Of a DNA stretch of 64,000 nucleotides, positions 33,359-42,685 are shown one piece after another (position 1 is the first letter of the stretch; the number at the start of each line of letters is the position of its first letter). The translations under genes and the position numbers were made by a program. Source of the DNA: Pullulanibacillus camelliae (lineage in GTDB: Bacteria; Bacillota; Bacilli; Bacillales; Sporolactobacillaceae); NCBI RefSeq assembly GCF_014642655.1, contig NZ_BMIR01000016.1, forward strand, positions 25,759 to 89,758, written 5' to 3'. The notes beneath the pieces were generated by a model. The model was not told the origin of the DNA, made no database searches, and was given only the letters and a program-made list of their open reading frames with translations.

Positions 33359-34504
33359 TGTTGGTCGATACATGCTCAGGCTTGGTACCCATGTTTTCAT
33401 ATGAGCTGTGACTTGTTTATAGAGCTGGTCCTCATTTTTTAGACCAAAATCTTGTGCGTATAACAGTGGGATGATTTGATAATTTTTTTGATCGACCCAT
33501 GTCGGAGTGAATTGGGGATTTGTCACCGCGATGGTTTTCCCGTCTTTAGTAACGGTCTTTGTAACTTTTACCTTTAAAATCCCTCCTAGTTGGCGGTTGA
33601 GCTCATCCTGTCCTGAGATGAAATTGCCTAAAGAATAGACAACAAAAGTTTTATGACTGCCTTTTCCATGTACCCATTGTACGGGCTGGAGGACATGGGG
33701 ATGATTCCCAATAATGATATCTACGCCACTATCGGCTAAGGTTTTGACAAGCTGTTTTTGCTCTGTATTTGGCATTGTTTGATATTCAATACCAAAATGA
33801 AGGGCAACGACGATAACGTCTGCGCTTTTTTTTGCTTTGGCGATATCCTTTTTCATTTGGGGGATATTAATGCGATTCACGAGGTAATCCTTATGCTCTG
33901 GAGTCGGAATACCATTTGTTCCGTATGTATAAGCTAAAAAAGCAAATTTAATGTTATTTTTCTTAACGATGCAAAGCGTATTTTGATCCTTTTTGGATAA
34001 AAAGCTTCCCGTATGAACCATGTGAATCTTATCCCAGTAATGAATGGCGTTCTTTATCGCCTTTTCGCCATGATCTAAGGTGTGATTATTGGCCATGGTG
34101 ACGACATTGAAGCCAGCATCCTTTAAAGCATCACCGATTTCAAATGGGCTGTTAAAGGCCGGATAGGTTGAAAGACCGAGTGCTTCTCCCCCCATCATCG
34201 ACTCCTGATTAGCAACCGCAATATCTGCTGACTGGATGACGGGCTTTACTTTTTCAAACATTGGTTTGAAGTCATATCCGTTTTTCGTTTTCGCCTGATC
34301 ATAGACCTGAGAATGAATGAGTACATCTCCCACAGCCGCTAAAGTTGCTGAAGAAGAATAAGCTGATGGTGGCTTGATGTCATGGGGTAAGGTCTGAAGA
34401 GGTATTGTTTTAGGTGATGGCGACTGCCAAATGAATAAAATCACAAGCATACAGGCTATGGCCGCTGTCATAAGGATATAAATGATTTTCCACTTAGACT
34501 TCAC
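33338..34504 (-). CDS. CapA family (poly-gamma-glutamate synthesis-type) protein
   Basis: 388 residues. N-terminal membrane anchor (IYILMTAAIACMLVILFIW), then the metallophosphatase-like CapA fold: AAVGDVLIHSQV, VANQESMMGG, NVVTMANNHTLDHGEKAI, VVALHFGIEYQ, IIIGNHPHVLQPVQW, VVYSLGNFISGQ. Proteins of this family assist gamma-glutamyl polymer export or act as wall-linked phosphatases; no other cap genes are nearby, so the role is open. GTG 34504 is chosen for GGAGG upstream; the frame continues to 34543. Confidence 0.88.
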   Translation of the reverse strand: MKSKWKIIYILMTAAIACMLVILFIWQSPSPKTIPLQTLPHDIKPPSAYSSSATLAAVGDVLIHSQVYDQAKTKNGYDFKPMFEKVKPVIQSADIAVANQESMMGGEALGLSTYPAFNSPFEIGDALKDAGFNVVTMANNHTLDHGEKAIKNAIHYWDKIHMVHTGSFLSKKDQNTLCIVKKNNIKFAFLAYTYGTNGIPTPEHKDYLVNRINIPQMKKDIAKAKKSADVIVVALHFGIEYQTMPNTEQKQLVKTLADSGVDIIIGNHPHVLQPVQWVHGKGSHKTFVVYSLGNFISGQDELNRQLGGILKVKVTKTVTKDGKTIAVTNPQFTPTWVDQKNYQIIPLLYAQDFGLKNEDQLYKQVTAHMKTWVPSLSMYRPTQKVISQ

Positions 34505-34817
34505 GATGTATCCTCCTGTTTTTTGTATTATCAGCTGGTGCAAGCCAGGTTTGCTGATTGAATTTAAAGCACCATTGCAGAGATATTGATGTGAATGGTC
34601 CTTGATAACAGCTCTCTAATGCTGAATGTCATGTATTTTGAGTTTTAAAACGGATTGCCAAGTTTATATTATATCATGAAAACGTACAAAATTTAGTGGC
34701 GTATTAAAGGGAATTCATAGATTTATCCAAAATTTGGTGAAACCCCTTTTTTCTTTTTGCGTATTAGTATATGATGGAACAACATACACATCTTTGATAA
34801 AGAAGGGAGAGAAAAGA
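34505..34817. other. Divergent intergenic region
   Basis: Separates capA-like and ABC genes. No convincing promoter boxes found by eye. TGGTGCAAGCCAGGTTTGCT near 34535 resembles the 3' end of repeat family B, possibly a remnant. Confidence 0.3.
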
Positions 34818-35735
34818 GTGACAGAAACTGTAGTTCAAGTTAAGGATTTAACCAAGCGTATCGGGCAAAAAACGCTTGTTGAAAACATTACCTTTAATAT
34901 ACATAAGGGTGAGATCCTTGGATTCTTAGGACCCAATGGGGCTGGAAAAACAACGACCATGAGAATGATGCTTGGCTTAACCTCGATCACAAAAGGCGAA
35001 GTCATCATTGGTGGACATAATATTAAGACAGAAAAGGAACACGCCTTAGAGCATGTTGGGGGTATTGTAGAAAACCCTGAAATGTATAAGTTTCTTTCTG
35101 GACTTGATAACTTGAAGCATTTTCAACGCATGTATAAAGATGTTCCTGATTCAAGAATTGATGAAGTTGTCGAAGTCGTTAAATTACAGGATGCCATTAA
35201 GAATAAAGTGAAAACCTATTCTCTTGGCATGCGTCAGCGCTTAGGGATTGCCCAAGCCTTGTTGCATGCTCCCGATGTTTTGATCTTGGATGAACCGACG
35301 AATGGTCTTGATCCGTCGGGTATTCGCGAATTGCGCGATAATTTGCGTGAGCTTGCAGAACGAGAAGGGATAGCCATTTTTATCTCCAGTCACTTGCTCT
35401 CGGAAATTGAGATGATCTGTGATCGCGTCATTATTATTCAAAAGGGAAAACTGACAGATAGCCAAGAGGTTCGTGAAACCAATACAGAAAAAATGATGGT
35501 GGCATGGGAAACGGATAATGCTCAAGCCGTTTTACAATTATTGAAGGAAAACTTTAGTTCAGCAGAGGCCCAGCTTGAAAAGGACCGTGTAGTTGTTGGC
35601 GTAAGGAAGGAAGCGATTCCAGATATTAACGCTAGGCTTGTCCGTGAAGGAATCAAGGTCTATAGCATCGAACCAATTCGTAAGAGCTTGGAAGAACGGT
35701 TCCTTGAACTGACAGGGGGGAATCAAACCAAATGA
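34818..35735 (+). CDS. ABC transporter ATP-binding protein (BcrA-like, ABC-2 export)
   Basis: 305 residues. Walker A GPNGAGKTTT, Q-loop replaced by VENPEMYKFLSG typical of bacitracin/lantibiotic-type exporters, signature YSLGMRQRLGIA, Walker B VLILDEPTNGLD, H-loop ISSHLL. The GTG start at 34818 has GAAGGGAGAG upstream; the open frame to 34734 has none. The ATGA overlap with the permease shows coupling. Likely exports a peptide antibiotic or similar amphiphile; substrate not predictable. Confidence 0.9.
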   Translation: MTETVVQVKDLTKRIGQKTLVENITFNIHKGEILGFLGPNGAGKTTTMRMMLGLTSITKGEVIIGGHNIKTEKEHALEHVGGIVENPEMYKFLSGLDNLKHFQRMYKDVPDSRIDEVVEVVKLQDAIKNKVKTYSLGMRQRLGIAQALLHAPDVLILDEPTNGLDPSGIRELRDNLRELAEREGIAIFISSHLLSEIEMICDRVIIIQKGKLTDSQEVRETNTEKMMVAWETDNAQAVLQLLKENFSSAEAQLEKDRVVVGVRKEAIPDINARLVREGIKVYSIEPIRKSLEERFLELTGGNQTK

Positions 35736-36682
35736 GGGGAATCCATTTATTACAGAACGAGATCAGCAAAATTTATAAAAGAAAAACCTTTTGGATCATG
35801 TTGGGAATTCTTGTCGCAGTGACACTCTTGTGGGCGATCATAGCGATGAAAACAGGGTCAGATCACCAGAATTGGCAACAGAGCTTACAGGCTCAATCAC
35901 AGGCGGAGCAGTCTGAAATTGCCAAAAGCGATGGGGATCCTGAACAAGTGATGGATTTAAAACAGCAAAATGCAATCACAAAGTACCGTTTAGAGCACAG
36001 TATTAAGCCGCTTTATTCTAACACAGTAATGGGATTTGTTGATTCCAGTGCGGGCATTGCGAGCATTATCTCCATATTCATTGTCATTTTAGGAGGGAGC
36101 ATCGTTTCGCAGGAATATTCTTGGGGAACGATGAAACTATTACTCATCAGACCGCTTCATCGCTGGAAGATCCTTTTATCTAAATTCGTCAGTGTGATTA
36201 TTATCGGTATCTTTTATTTGCTGATTACCTTTATTTTATCTTTCATAATAGGATTGATTTTCTTTGGCAAGGATTTCGGAGCCACGCGCTTTTTGTATGA
36301 GCATCATAATATGGTGCATGATGTTTCTGTGTTTTGGCACTTTTTACAGCTTTACGCTTCAAATCTTGTCGATCTCATTGTCATTACAGCGTTTGCCTTC
36401 ATGCTATCGACTTTGTTCAAAAGCAATGCCCTCGCCATCGCTTTAAGCATTGCAATATACTTTGGCGGGAGCTTAATTCTTGGGATCATCTCAGCGTTTA
36501 ACCAACAGATACCAAAGTATTTATTTTTCTTTAACATGGACCTATATGGCCAGTACACGAATGCTGGAGCAAGTCCAGTTGATACGACTGTCGGGTTTTC
36601 GGCTTGTGTCCTCGCCGTCTATTTTATCCTTTTTCTCCTCATTGCTTTTCTTGTTTTTGAGAAGCGGGATGTTGCAGAATAA
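35732..36682 (+). CDS. ABC-2 type permease partner
   Basis: 316 residues. One N-terminal membrane segment (FWIMLGILVAVTLLWAIIAM), an external stretch rich in Q and S, then five segments from ~110 to the end, the topology of YhcI/BcrB-like ABC-2 permeases. SQEYSWGTMKLLLIRPLHRWKILLSKF is the usual cytoplasmic coupling element. Starts at ATG 35732 overlapping the ATPase stop. Confidence 0.88.
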   Translation: MRGIHLLQNEISKIYKRKTFWIMLGILVAVTLLWAIIAMKTGSDHQNWQQSLQAQSQAEQSEIAKSDGDPEQVMDLKQQNAITKYRLEHSIKPLYSNTVMGFVDSSAGIASIISIFIVILGGSIVSQEYSWGTMKLLLIRPLHRWKILLSKFVSVIIIGIFYLLITFILSFIIGLIFFGKDFGATRFLYEHHNMVHDVSVFWHFLQLYASNLVDLIVITAFAFMLSTLFKSNALAIALSIAIYFGGSLILGIISAFNQQIPKYLFFFNMDLYGQYTNAGASPVDTTVGFSACVLAVYFILFLLIAFLVFEKRDVAE

Positions 36683-36694
36683 CCAGTTCAAAGT

Positions 36695-36724
36695 CCTCCG
36701 TATTCTGATATGCGGAGGCTTTCT
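36695..36724 (+). terminator. Terminator after ABC permease
   Basis: CCTCCGTAT pairs with the ATATGCGGAGG side (one G-T), followed by CTTTCTAT. Moderate T-run. Confidence 0.55.
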
Positions 36725-36754
36725 ATAAAGCTTTTTAAAAGGAGTGCTGACACG

Positions 36755-37384
36755 ATGACGTTTGCTGAAGGGGAAACCATTGTTTTTATTGGCGACAGTA
36801 TCACAGAGGATGGGCGCTATGAAGATCATGAAGGTCTGGGACGTGGCTATGTCCGCTTACTCCATGATTATTTTATGACGGAGTTTCCAAAACTTCATTT
36901 ACAAATCATTAATGAAGGGATTGGTGGCCAGCGGATAACGGATCTACAGGAACGTTGGCAAACCGATGTTATTGACCATCAGCCTGATTGGCTCTCTATT
37001 TCCATTGGGATTAATGATGTGTGGCGCCAATTAGACAGTCCAGAAATAGAGCAAGTATACCCTGATCAATTTGAAGACATTTATCGTACATTATTAACCG
37101 ATGTTAAGCGAGAGACAACAGCAAAGATCATTCTGATGGAGCCGACCATTATTGAGGAGGATCCAGAATCCGAGGGAAATCGTCTTTTAATGCCTTATTT
37201 AGAAAGCGTAAACAAATTAGCTGAGGAGTTTGATTGCCTCTGTGTTCCAGAGCATGAACAGTTCCAGAGAGTGTTAAGAGCACAGCCAGAAAAAGCCTTA
37301 ACCACTGACGGGGTGCACATGACATCGGTGGGGCGGATGCTAATGGCGACAACTTGGTTAAAGGCTGTACAATCAAAATCTTGA
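36755..37384 (+). CDS. SGNH/GDSL hydrolase (cytoplasmic)
   Basis: 209 residues. Block I VFIGDSITEDGRYED with the catalytic Ser, block II NEGIGGQRI, block III ISIGINDVWRQ and block V TTDGVHMTSVGRM with Asp-His: a complete SGNH set. No signal peptide, unlike the SGNH protein at 32078. Relatives are annotated as rhamnogalacturonan acetylesterase or lysophospholipase-like. ATG 36755 follows AAAAGGAG. Deacetylation of imported oligosaccharides is plausible. Confidence 0.88.
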   Translation: MTFAEGETIVFIGDSITEDGRYEDHEGLGRGYVRLLHDYFMTEFPKLHLQIINEGIGGQRITDLQERWQTDVIDHQPDWLSISIGINDVWRQLDSPEIEQVYPDQFEDIYRTLLTDVKRETTAKIILMEPTIIEEDPESEGNRLLMPYLESVNKLAEEFDCLCVPEHEQFQRVLRAQPEKALTTDGVHMTSVGRMLMATTWLKAVQSKS

Positions 37385-37461
37385 CATAGCAGCTATCCAG
37401 TTGTCTTCAAACGTTTAGGCAGGGGCACTCTAGGGTAATTGAAAACTAAAGGAGTGATAGC

Positions 37462-37662
37462 ATGTCTAAACGAAACCAGGAGGATCGGAGCAATAAGCAG
37501 GACGGGCGTTATGACTTAGGTGAAGATCGGATGGTGAATGAAGGTTTAGCAGGAGGCAATGTGGACACGCACTATAAGCATCCGGTCATCGATCACTCAC
37601 GTCCACTCAAAAAAGATGTGAAACCAAAGGGAAATGCGTCCGCGGTTCATGTGAAAAAGTAA
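37462..37662 (+). CDS. Small hydrophilic protein of unknown function
   Basis: 66 residues, highly charged, no hydrophobic segment, Gly/Asn/Lys/Asp rich (LGEDRMVNEGLAGGNVD). AAAGGAG is well spaced before ATG 37462 and a universal stress gene follows 29 bp later, so it is probably real and co-transcribed. It looks disordered. I do not recognise a family; similar small proteins in Bacillales are often stress or spore related, which is only a guess. Confidence 0.65.
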   Translation: MSKRNQEDRSNKQDGRYDLGEDRMVNEGLAGGNVDTHYKHPVIDHSRPLKKDVKPKGNASAVHVKK

Positions 37663-37691
37663 TCGAGAGCAAATGGAGGGAGGAACCCAAA

Positions 37692-38120
37692 ATGGGGACT
37701 GCTTCACAGCTGCTAGTCGCCTACGATAGTTCACAATTAAGTCAAAAGGCACTTTCACGAGCACTTGCGATGGCACAAGAGGACGAGCAAATAAAGGTAA
37801 CAGCTATCTCTGTGGAGGAGCGGACGATGACAGAGAGTATTGCGTTTGCCAATGCTGCAGTGATTGAAGAGATGGATAAGCAGGTGGAAGAACAGATTCT
37901 GGAAGCAAAGCAGCAATTGGATGGACTACCTAATCCGACAGAGGTCGTTTCTTTGATCGGACATCCTGCTACATTAATCACAGCTTATGCCGAAACACAT
38001 GATTGTGATTTGATTATCATCGGCAGTCGAGGATTAAGTGGCTTTAAAGAGCTAATGCTTGGCAGTGTCAGTCATCAGGTTGTTCAAGAAGCACCATGCG
38101 CGGTATTGATTGTAAAATAA
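37692..38120 (+). CDS. Universal stress protein (UspA family)
   Basis: 142 residues. LLVAYDSSQLSQKALSRAL starts the fold, and GSRGLSGFKELMLGSVSHQV is the ATP-binding G-2x-G-9x-G(S/T) motif, followed by APCAVLIVK. Cytoplasmic dimer, ATP-binding type. GGAGGGAGGAA precedes the ATG. It closes a short operon with the small protein upstream. Confidence 0.93.
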   Translation: MGTASQLLVAYDSSQLSQKALSRALAMAQEDEQIKVTAISVEERTMTESIAFANAAVIEEMDKQVEEQILEAKQQLDGLPNPTEVVSLIGHPATLITAYAETHDCDLIIIGSRGLSGFKELMLGSVSHQVVQEAPCAVLIVK

Positions 38121-38135
38121 AAAGAAAAAAAGGCT

Positions 38136-38166
38136 CCCACAGCTGCTGTTGCTGCTGTGGGTTTTA
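38136..38166 (+). terminator. Terminator after universal stress gene
   Basis: CCCACAGC pairs with GCTGTGGG, then TTTTAT, preceded by an A-rich tract. Confidence 0.8.
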
Positions 38167-38296
38167 TATGCATTGATAGGCTATGAATTTTTGAAATCAA
38201 AGAAATCATAAAACAACAAATATTCCAGCGTTCTCATTCATATCTGTGATAAAATAATATAAAACAGTCATTTAAAGTGAGATGGAAGGGTTTAAA

Positions 38297-39427
38297 GTGA
38301 AGCTTAATGCTGATCTGGCAAGCAAAATTGTAAAGGAAGCACGCTCTTCGATTAATGAGCATTTTATTATCGTTGATACAGAGTGTAAGATTATTGCCTC
38401 TAGCGAATCAGAACGGATTGGTGAGTTTCATGAGGGGGCACTACAAGCAATCCAAGAGAATCGCATTGTTAACATTTATCCAGAGGACCGTCATAAACTA
38501 CAGGGGGTTAAGCCGGGCATTAATACACCGATTAAATATCAAGATGAGATTATTGGTGTCATTGGCATCACTGGAGATCCTCTCCATGTCAGACCGTATG
38601 CTGATATTATTCGTCGCTTGACGGAATTGTTCATTAGAGAGGCCATTCAAGCTGAGCAATTGGCATCAAGAAATCGAGGGTTAGAAGCGTTTATCTATGA
38701 ATGGATTCATCGCAAGACAGTGGATGAGGCGTTTAAGCAACGCGGCGATATTCTTGGCATACCTCTTAGTGGCGCTTATGGACTTGTACTTTGTCGCCTG
38801 CATTCGCGTGAGGAAAATGGAAAGTCCTTGTCTGTTGATGAAGCACGCGTCGATGAGTATATTCAGGCCTGCTTTCATCAAGCCTTTAATATAAAAGAAG
38901 ATGTCATGATTCACTGGGGGAAAGAAGGCTATTTACTGCTCATCAACGAGCAGAATTTTAAAAGACATACCATCGGTGAGCTGTTCCATAACTGGTGTTC
39001 TGAAGTAAAAGGAATGGGGGCGCGCTTAGCGATTGGCGTAGCCCAACATACCTACGAAGAAATCGTCAGTGAAGGATTTAGAGAGGCAGAAAAAGCCTTA
39101 AATGCTTGCACCGTTGAACGTCCGGTGATGTTTTATGAACAGCTGCGTTTGGAGATCCTTTTGCAGGACATCCCTGATGAAACATGCCAAGCCTTTTTTA
39201 ATGTGACATTGAAACGCTTAGAGAATTCTCCTGAACTGATCCAAACGATAGAAGCCTATTTTGCGCAAAATATGTCCATTGCCAGTGCGGCTGAGGCTTT
39301 GCATTTACATGTCAACACTCTGCATTATCGATTAAATAAAATTGCTGAAATGACTGAGCTGGATGTTAAGACGACGGAAGGGATCGTCCTTGCCTACTTA
39401 GCACTGCGTTTGCGACAAGAAAGTTGA
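38297..39427 (+). CDS. CdaR family carbohydrate diacid regulator
   Basis: 376 residues. N-terminal sugar-diacid recognition domain (LNADLASKIVKEARSSINEHFIIVD, GINTPIKYQDEIIGVIGITGDP), a central GGDEF-like segment, and a C-terminal PucR-type helix-turn-helix (SIASAAEALHLHVNTLHYRLNKIAEMTELD). GTG 38297 is chosen with GGAAGGG at spacing 6 and the family-typical start MKLNADLA; an in-frame ATG at 38282 is weaker. It likely activates glycerate, glycolate or glucarate genes; glcD-glcF downstream is the obvious target. Confidence 0.88.
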   Translation: MKLNADLASKIVKEARSSINEHFIIVDTECKIIASSESERIGEFHEGALQAIQENRIVNIYPEDRHKLQGVKPGINTPIKYQDEIIGVIGITGDPLHVRPYADIIRRLTELFIREAIQAEQLASRNRGLEAFIYEWIHRKTVDEAFKQRGDILGIPLSGAYGLVLCRLHSREENGKSLSVDEARVDEYIQACFHQAFNIKEDVMIHWGKEGYLLLINEQNFKRHTIGELFHNWCSEVKGMGARLAIGVAQHTYEEIVSEGFREAEKALNACTVERPVMFYEQLRLEILLQDIPDETCQAFFNVTLKRLENSPELIQTIEAYFAQNMSIASAAEALHLHVNTLHYRLNKIAEMTELDVKTTEGIVLAYLALRLRQES

Positions 39428-39489
39428 TAATATCTTTATTGAAATATACAAAAAATATATAAAAACATGATATTTAATTGTATAAATCA

Positions 39490-39517
39490 CCATAGTCAAA
39501 CCTGGCTATGGTTTTTT
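39490..39517 (+). terminator. Terminator after cdaR-like gene
   Basis: CCATAG pairs with CTATGG, then six T. Confidence 0.75.
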
Positions 39518-39649
39518 ACACTATAAAAAAGGCCATATATTCACAAAGTATTTTAACAACACTCGGGCGCGCCAGCTTAGATGTCACAAAAGTGGAGACA
39601 AATTAATAAAAGCATGAAGGACGAGAGCCGTCTAAATAAGGCCTGTCAC

Positions 39650-39775
39650 AAACAACAACTGTAGAACACATCAGAGGGGCAGGTTTTCGAACGCAAGGTG
39701 TGAGGCTAACACATGATGAGGTCATTTTAGGGAAAGCCCTGTTTGAGTGAACAAAGGCCTAACCAACGAAATAAA
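39650..39775. repeat. Family A repeat, decayed copy 2
   Basis: AACACATCAGAGGGGCAGG, TTTTCGAACGCAAGGTGTGAGG and TAACACATG keep the order and roughly the 42-43 bp interval of family A, but most AACAAA motifs are lost. It lies in the 418-bp gap before glcD; no gene is seen there. Confidence 0.5.
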
Positions 39776-39845
39776 AAAGCCTCTGCGTGTTAAGGCAAAC
39801 ATTAGAGCTTCTCTCTGAAATTTAAACTGAACGGAGGAAAATCAA

Positions 39846-41246
39846 ATGAGTGTAAGCGCTGTAAAAGAACGCTTGATAGCCGCATTGGGTTCTGACTATG
39901 TCCATGATTCCCATGAAATGCGGTTGGTCTATTCTTATGATGCGACCCCTGGTATGCAAGCGATGCCTGATCTTGTCGTTATGCCGGGATCAACGGAGGA
40001 GGTGCAGGCGATTGTTCGTATTTGTAATGAAACAAAGACGCCAATTGTGGCTAGAGGGTCTGGAACGAATTTATCAGGTGGGACCTGCCCAGTAGAAGCA
40101 GGTGTGGTTTTAACCTTTCAACGCATGAATCAAATTGTTGAATTGGATGAAGAGAACTTGACCTTGACGGTACAACCGGGAGTCATTACCCAGGAAATCA
40201 TTGAATATGTTGAAGCAAAAGAATTGTTCTATCCTCCAGATCCCAGCTCCATGAAGATTTCCACGATTGGTGGCAATATCTCTGAGAATTCTGGAGGACT
40301 GAGAGGCTTGAAATACGGTGTCACACGTGATTATGTGCTTGGACTAACCGCCGTCTTAGCGAATGGTGAAGTGATAAAAACAGGTGGAAAACTGGCAAAG
40401 GATGTTGCAGGCTACGATCTCACACGATTATTGGTCGGATCAGAGGGGACGCTGGGGATCATTACAGAAGCTATCTTAAAGCTGATTCCGCTGCCAGAAA
40501 CCAAGCAAACGGTGCTGGCAATCTATGAAGATATTGATAAGGCGGCTCAGTCTGTCTCAGCCATTATCGCGAATAAAATCATCCCAACCACAATGGAATT
40601 CTTAGACCAAGCGACGATTAAAGTGGTCGAGGATTACGCACATGTGGGTTTGCCAACAGATGCGGGCGCAGTATTACTTATCGAACAGGATGGGGCTCCT
40701 GAAGTCGTTGCACGTGATATGGAAGCTATAACAAAGCTATGTACGGAAATGGGAGCGACTTCGGTTAAAAGAGCGGGCTCAGAAGAGGAGGCCAATGCCT
40801 TACGTTCGGCACGCCGCGCCGCTTTGTCTGCCTGTGCCCGCCTGAAGCCGACAACGATTTTAGAGGATGCCACTGTCCCACGCTCAAAGATAGCGGAAAT
40901 GGTACGCGCCATTAACGAGATTACCGCTAAATATCAGCTTGATATTTGTACGTTCGGTCATGCTGGAGACGGGAATCTTCACCCCACCTTCTTAACAGAT
41001 GCAAGAAATAAAGCGGAAATGCACCGTGTCGAGCAGGCCTTTGAAGAAATCTTTGCAAAAGCTATTGAGCTGGGAGGAACCATCACGGGTGAGCATGGTG
41101 TCGGGGCGATGAAGGCACCGTACCTTGAGTGGAAGATTGGGGAATCTGGGATACAGGTCATGCGTGCGATCAAAACAGCGCTCGATCCTAATAATATCTT
41201 AAATCCGGGAAAACTCTTTTTTGAGAAAAAGGAAGTGGTCTCATGA
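39846..41246 (+). CDS. glcD: FAD-linked oxidase subunit, GlcD-like (glycolate/D-lactate dehydrogenase)
   Basis: 466 residues. FAD-binding type 4 domain with PIVARGSGTNLSGG and STIGGNISENSGG, and the C-terminal oxidase domain with CTFGHAGDGNLHPTF and TGEHGVGAMKAPYL. Oxidises a 2-hydroxyacid (glycolate or D-lactate) and passes electrons to the Fe-S subunit. ACGGAGGAA precedes the ATG. ATGA overlap with glcF. GlcE is absent, as in many Bacillales GlcDF pairs. Confidence 0.93.
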   Translation: MSVSAVKERLIAALGSDYVHDSHEMRLVYSYDATPGMQAMPDLVVMPGSTEEVQAIVRICNETKTPIVARGSGTNLSGGTCPVEAGVVLTFQRMNQIVELDEENLTLTVQPGVITQEIIEYVEAKELFYPPDPSSMKISTIGGNISENSGGLRGLKYGVTRDYVLGLTAVLANGEVIKTGGKLAKDVAGYDLTRLLVGSEGTLGIITEAILKLIPLPETKQTVLAIYEDIDKAAQSVSAIIANKIIPTTMEFLDQATIKVVEDYAHVGLPTDAGAVLLIEQDGAPEVVARDMEAITKLCTEMGATSVKRAGSEEEANALRSARRAALSACARLKPTTILEDATVPRSKIAEMVRAINEITAKYQLDICTFGHAGDGNLHPTFLTDARNKAEMHRVEQAFEEIFAKAIELGGTITGEHGVGAMKAPYLEWKIGESGIQVMRAIKTALDPNNILNPGKLFFEKKEVVS

Positions 41247-42685
41247 CACGTGAAGCGGTAAAAGAAAAGGAAAGAACAGCCATCCAAAAGGCATTTCAAG
41301 AATCATTGGATGAGGATGAATTGATGAATTGTATGCGATGTGGCTTTTGCTTGCCCGCTTGCCCAACATACCTTGAGACGAAAAGCGAAGCCGCCTCACC
41401 AAGAGGACGGATCGCCTTGATGAAGGCCGTATATGATGGGAAAATGCTACCCGATGATGATGTCCAAGCGCAGCTTGATTTATGCTTAGGCTGTAGGGCT
41501 TGTGAACCCGTTTGCCCTTCAGGCGTTAAATATGGGCACTTGCTTGAACAGGCCAGAGGCGCCGTGACTCGAAATAAGAAACAATCACTTAAAGAAAAAG
41601 CTGTGCGCCGTCTGGCTTTTAAGGACCTCTTTCCAAATAAAAAGCGAATGCGACAGGTCAGTGGATTAATCAGGTTATATCAAAAAAGCGGGCTACAAAA
41701 GCTTGCAGAAGGCACAGGGGCGATTAAGCTGCTTCCTGAAGGCATGAGAAACATGCAGCATATCTTGCCTCCTGTTGTTTCAGCCCGGTTAATGAAGCAT
41801 CGTCCAGAGCAATTAAAGCATGTAGTGCCACACTATCAAGTGAGTGTTTCAAAGGGCCAAAGGCAATATGATCTTCAAGCGGCGACAGTGGAACAAGAGC
41901 ACATGGCATCAACTCAGGCTTCATCCCCGGTTAAGCGTGTTGCCTTTTTTGCAGGATGTTTAATGGATACGATGTTTTTAACGACCAATGATGCAACCAT
42001 GAAGCTCTTACAAATGGCTGGTTGTGATGTCGTCAACCCACAAACCCAAGCCTGCTGTGGGGCATTACATGGGCACTCAGGCGAATTGGCAGGCGCGCGG
42101 GATTTAGCTAAACGCAATATTCAAGCCTTTGAGGACTTACAGGTGGATGCCATTGTCACTAATGCTGGCGGCTGTGGTGCCTTTCTGGTGGACTACGATC
42201 ATTTGCTTAAGGATGAACCTGAATGGGCGGAGCGTGCTAAAGCATTTGTAGAAAAAATCAAGGATATTTCTGTGGTTTTACTTGAGAGTGGCTTTTTGGA
42301 TAAAGTCCAGTTAAGTCTGCCTTCGCAAAAAGTGACCTTCCAAGATTCCTGCCATTTGCGAAATGTGATGAAAACAAGTGAGGCACCGAGAACACTCTTG
42401 AAGGCCATCGAAGGTGTAGAGTATCATGAATTAAAAGAAGCAGGTGTATGCTGTGGTTCTGCGGGTATTTATAATCTCCTCCAAGAAGAGATGGCGAATC
42501 AATTGATTGATCGAAAAATGCGGCATGTTCAGGCGATCCAACCACAGACCATTGTGACAGCAAACCCAGGTTGTTTGCTGCAGATGAAATTGGGAATCAC
42601 TCGCGCTGGATTGGAAGACCAGATGCAAGCGGTGCATCTTGCTGATTTCTTACTGGAGGCAGCAGAGGCAGGGAGAGGTTCATGA
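41243..42685 (+). CDS. glcF: Fe-S subunit, GlcF-like
   Basis: 480 residues. Two 4Fe-4S motifs, CMRCGFCLPACP and CLGCRACEPVCP, followed by two CCG domains (CCGALHGHSGE and CHLRN...CCGSAGIYN). Transfers electrons from GlcD to the quinone pool at the membrane. Starts at ATG 41243 overlapping the glcD stop by 4 bases; its own stop overlaps the next ATG in the same way, so three genes are tightly coupled. Confidence 0.93.
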   Translation: MTREAVKEKERTAIQKAFQESLDEDELMNCMRCGFCLPACPTYLETKSEAASPRGRIALMKAVYDGKMLPDDDVQAQLDLCLGCRACEPVCPSGVKYGHLLEQARGAVTRNKKQSLKEKAVRRLAFKDLFPNKKRMRQVSGLIRLYQKSGLQKLAEGTGAIKLLPEGMRNMQHILPPVVSARLMKHRPEQLKHVVPHYQVSVSKGQRQYDLQAATVEQEHMASTQASSPVKRVAFFAGCLMDTMFLTTNDATMKLLQMAGCDVVNPQTQACCGALHGHSGELAGARDLAKRNIQAFEDLQVDAIVTNAGGCGAFLVDYDHLLKDEPEWAERAKAFVEKIKDISVVLLESGFLDKVQLSLPSQKVTFQDSCHLRNVMKTSEAPRTLLKAIEGVEYHELKEAGVCCGSAGIYNLLQEEMANQLIDRKMRHVQAIQPQTIVTANPGCLLQMKLGITRAGLEDQMQAVHLADFLLEAAEAGRGS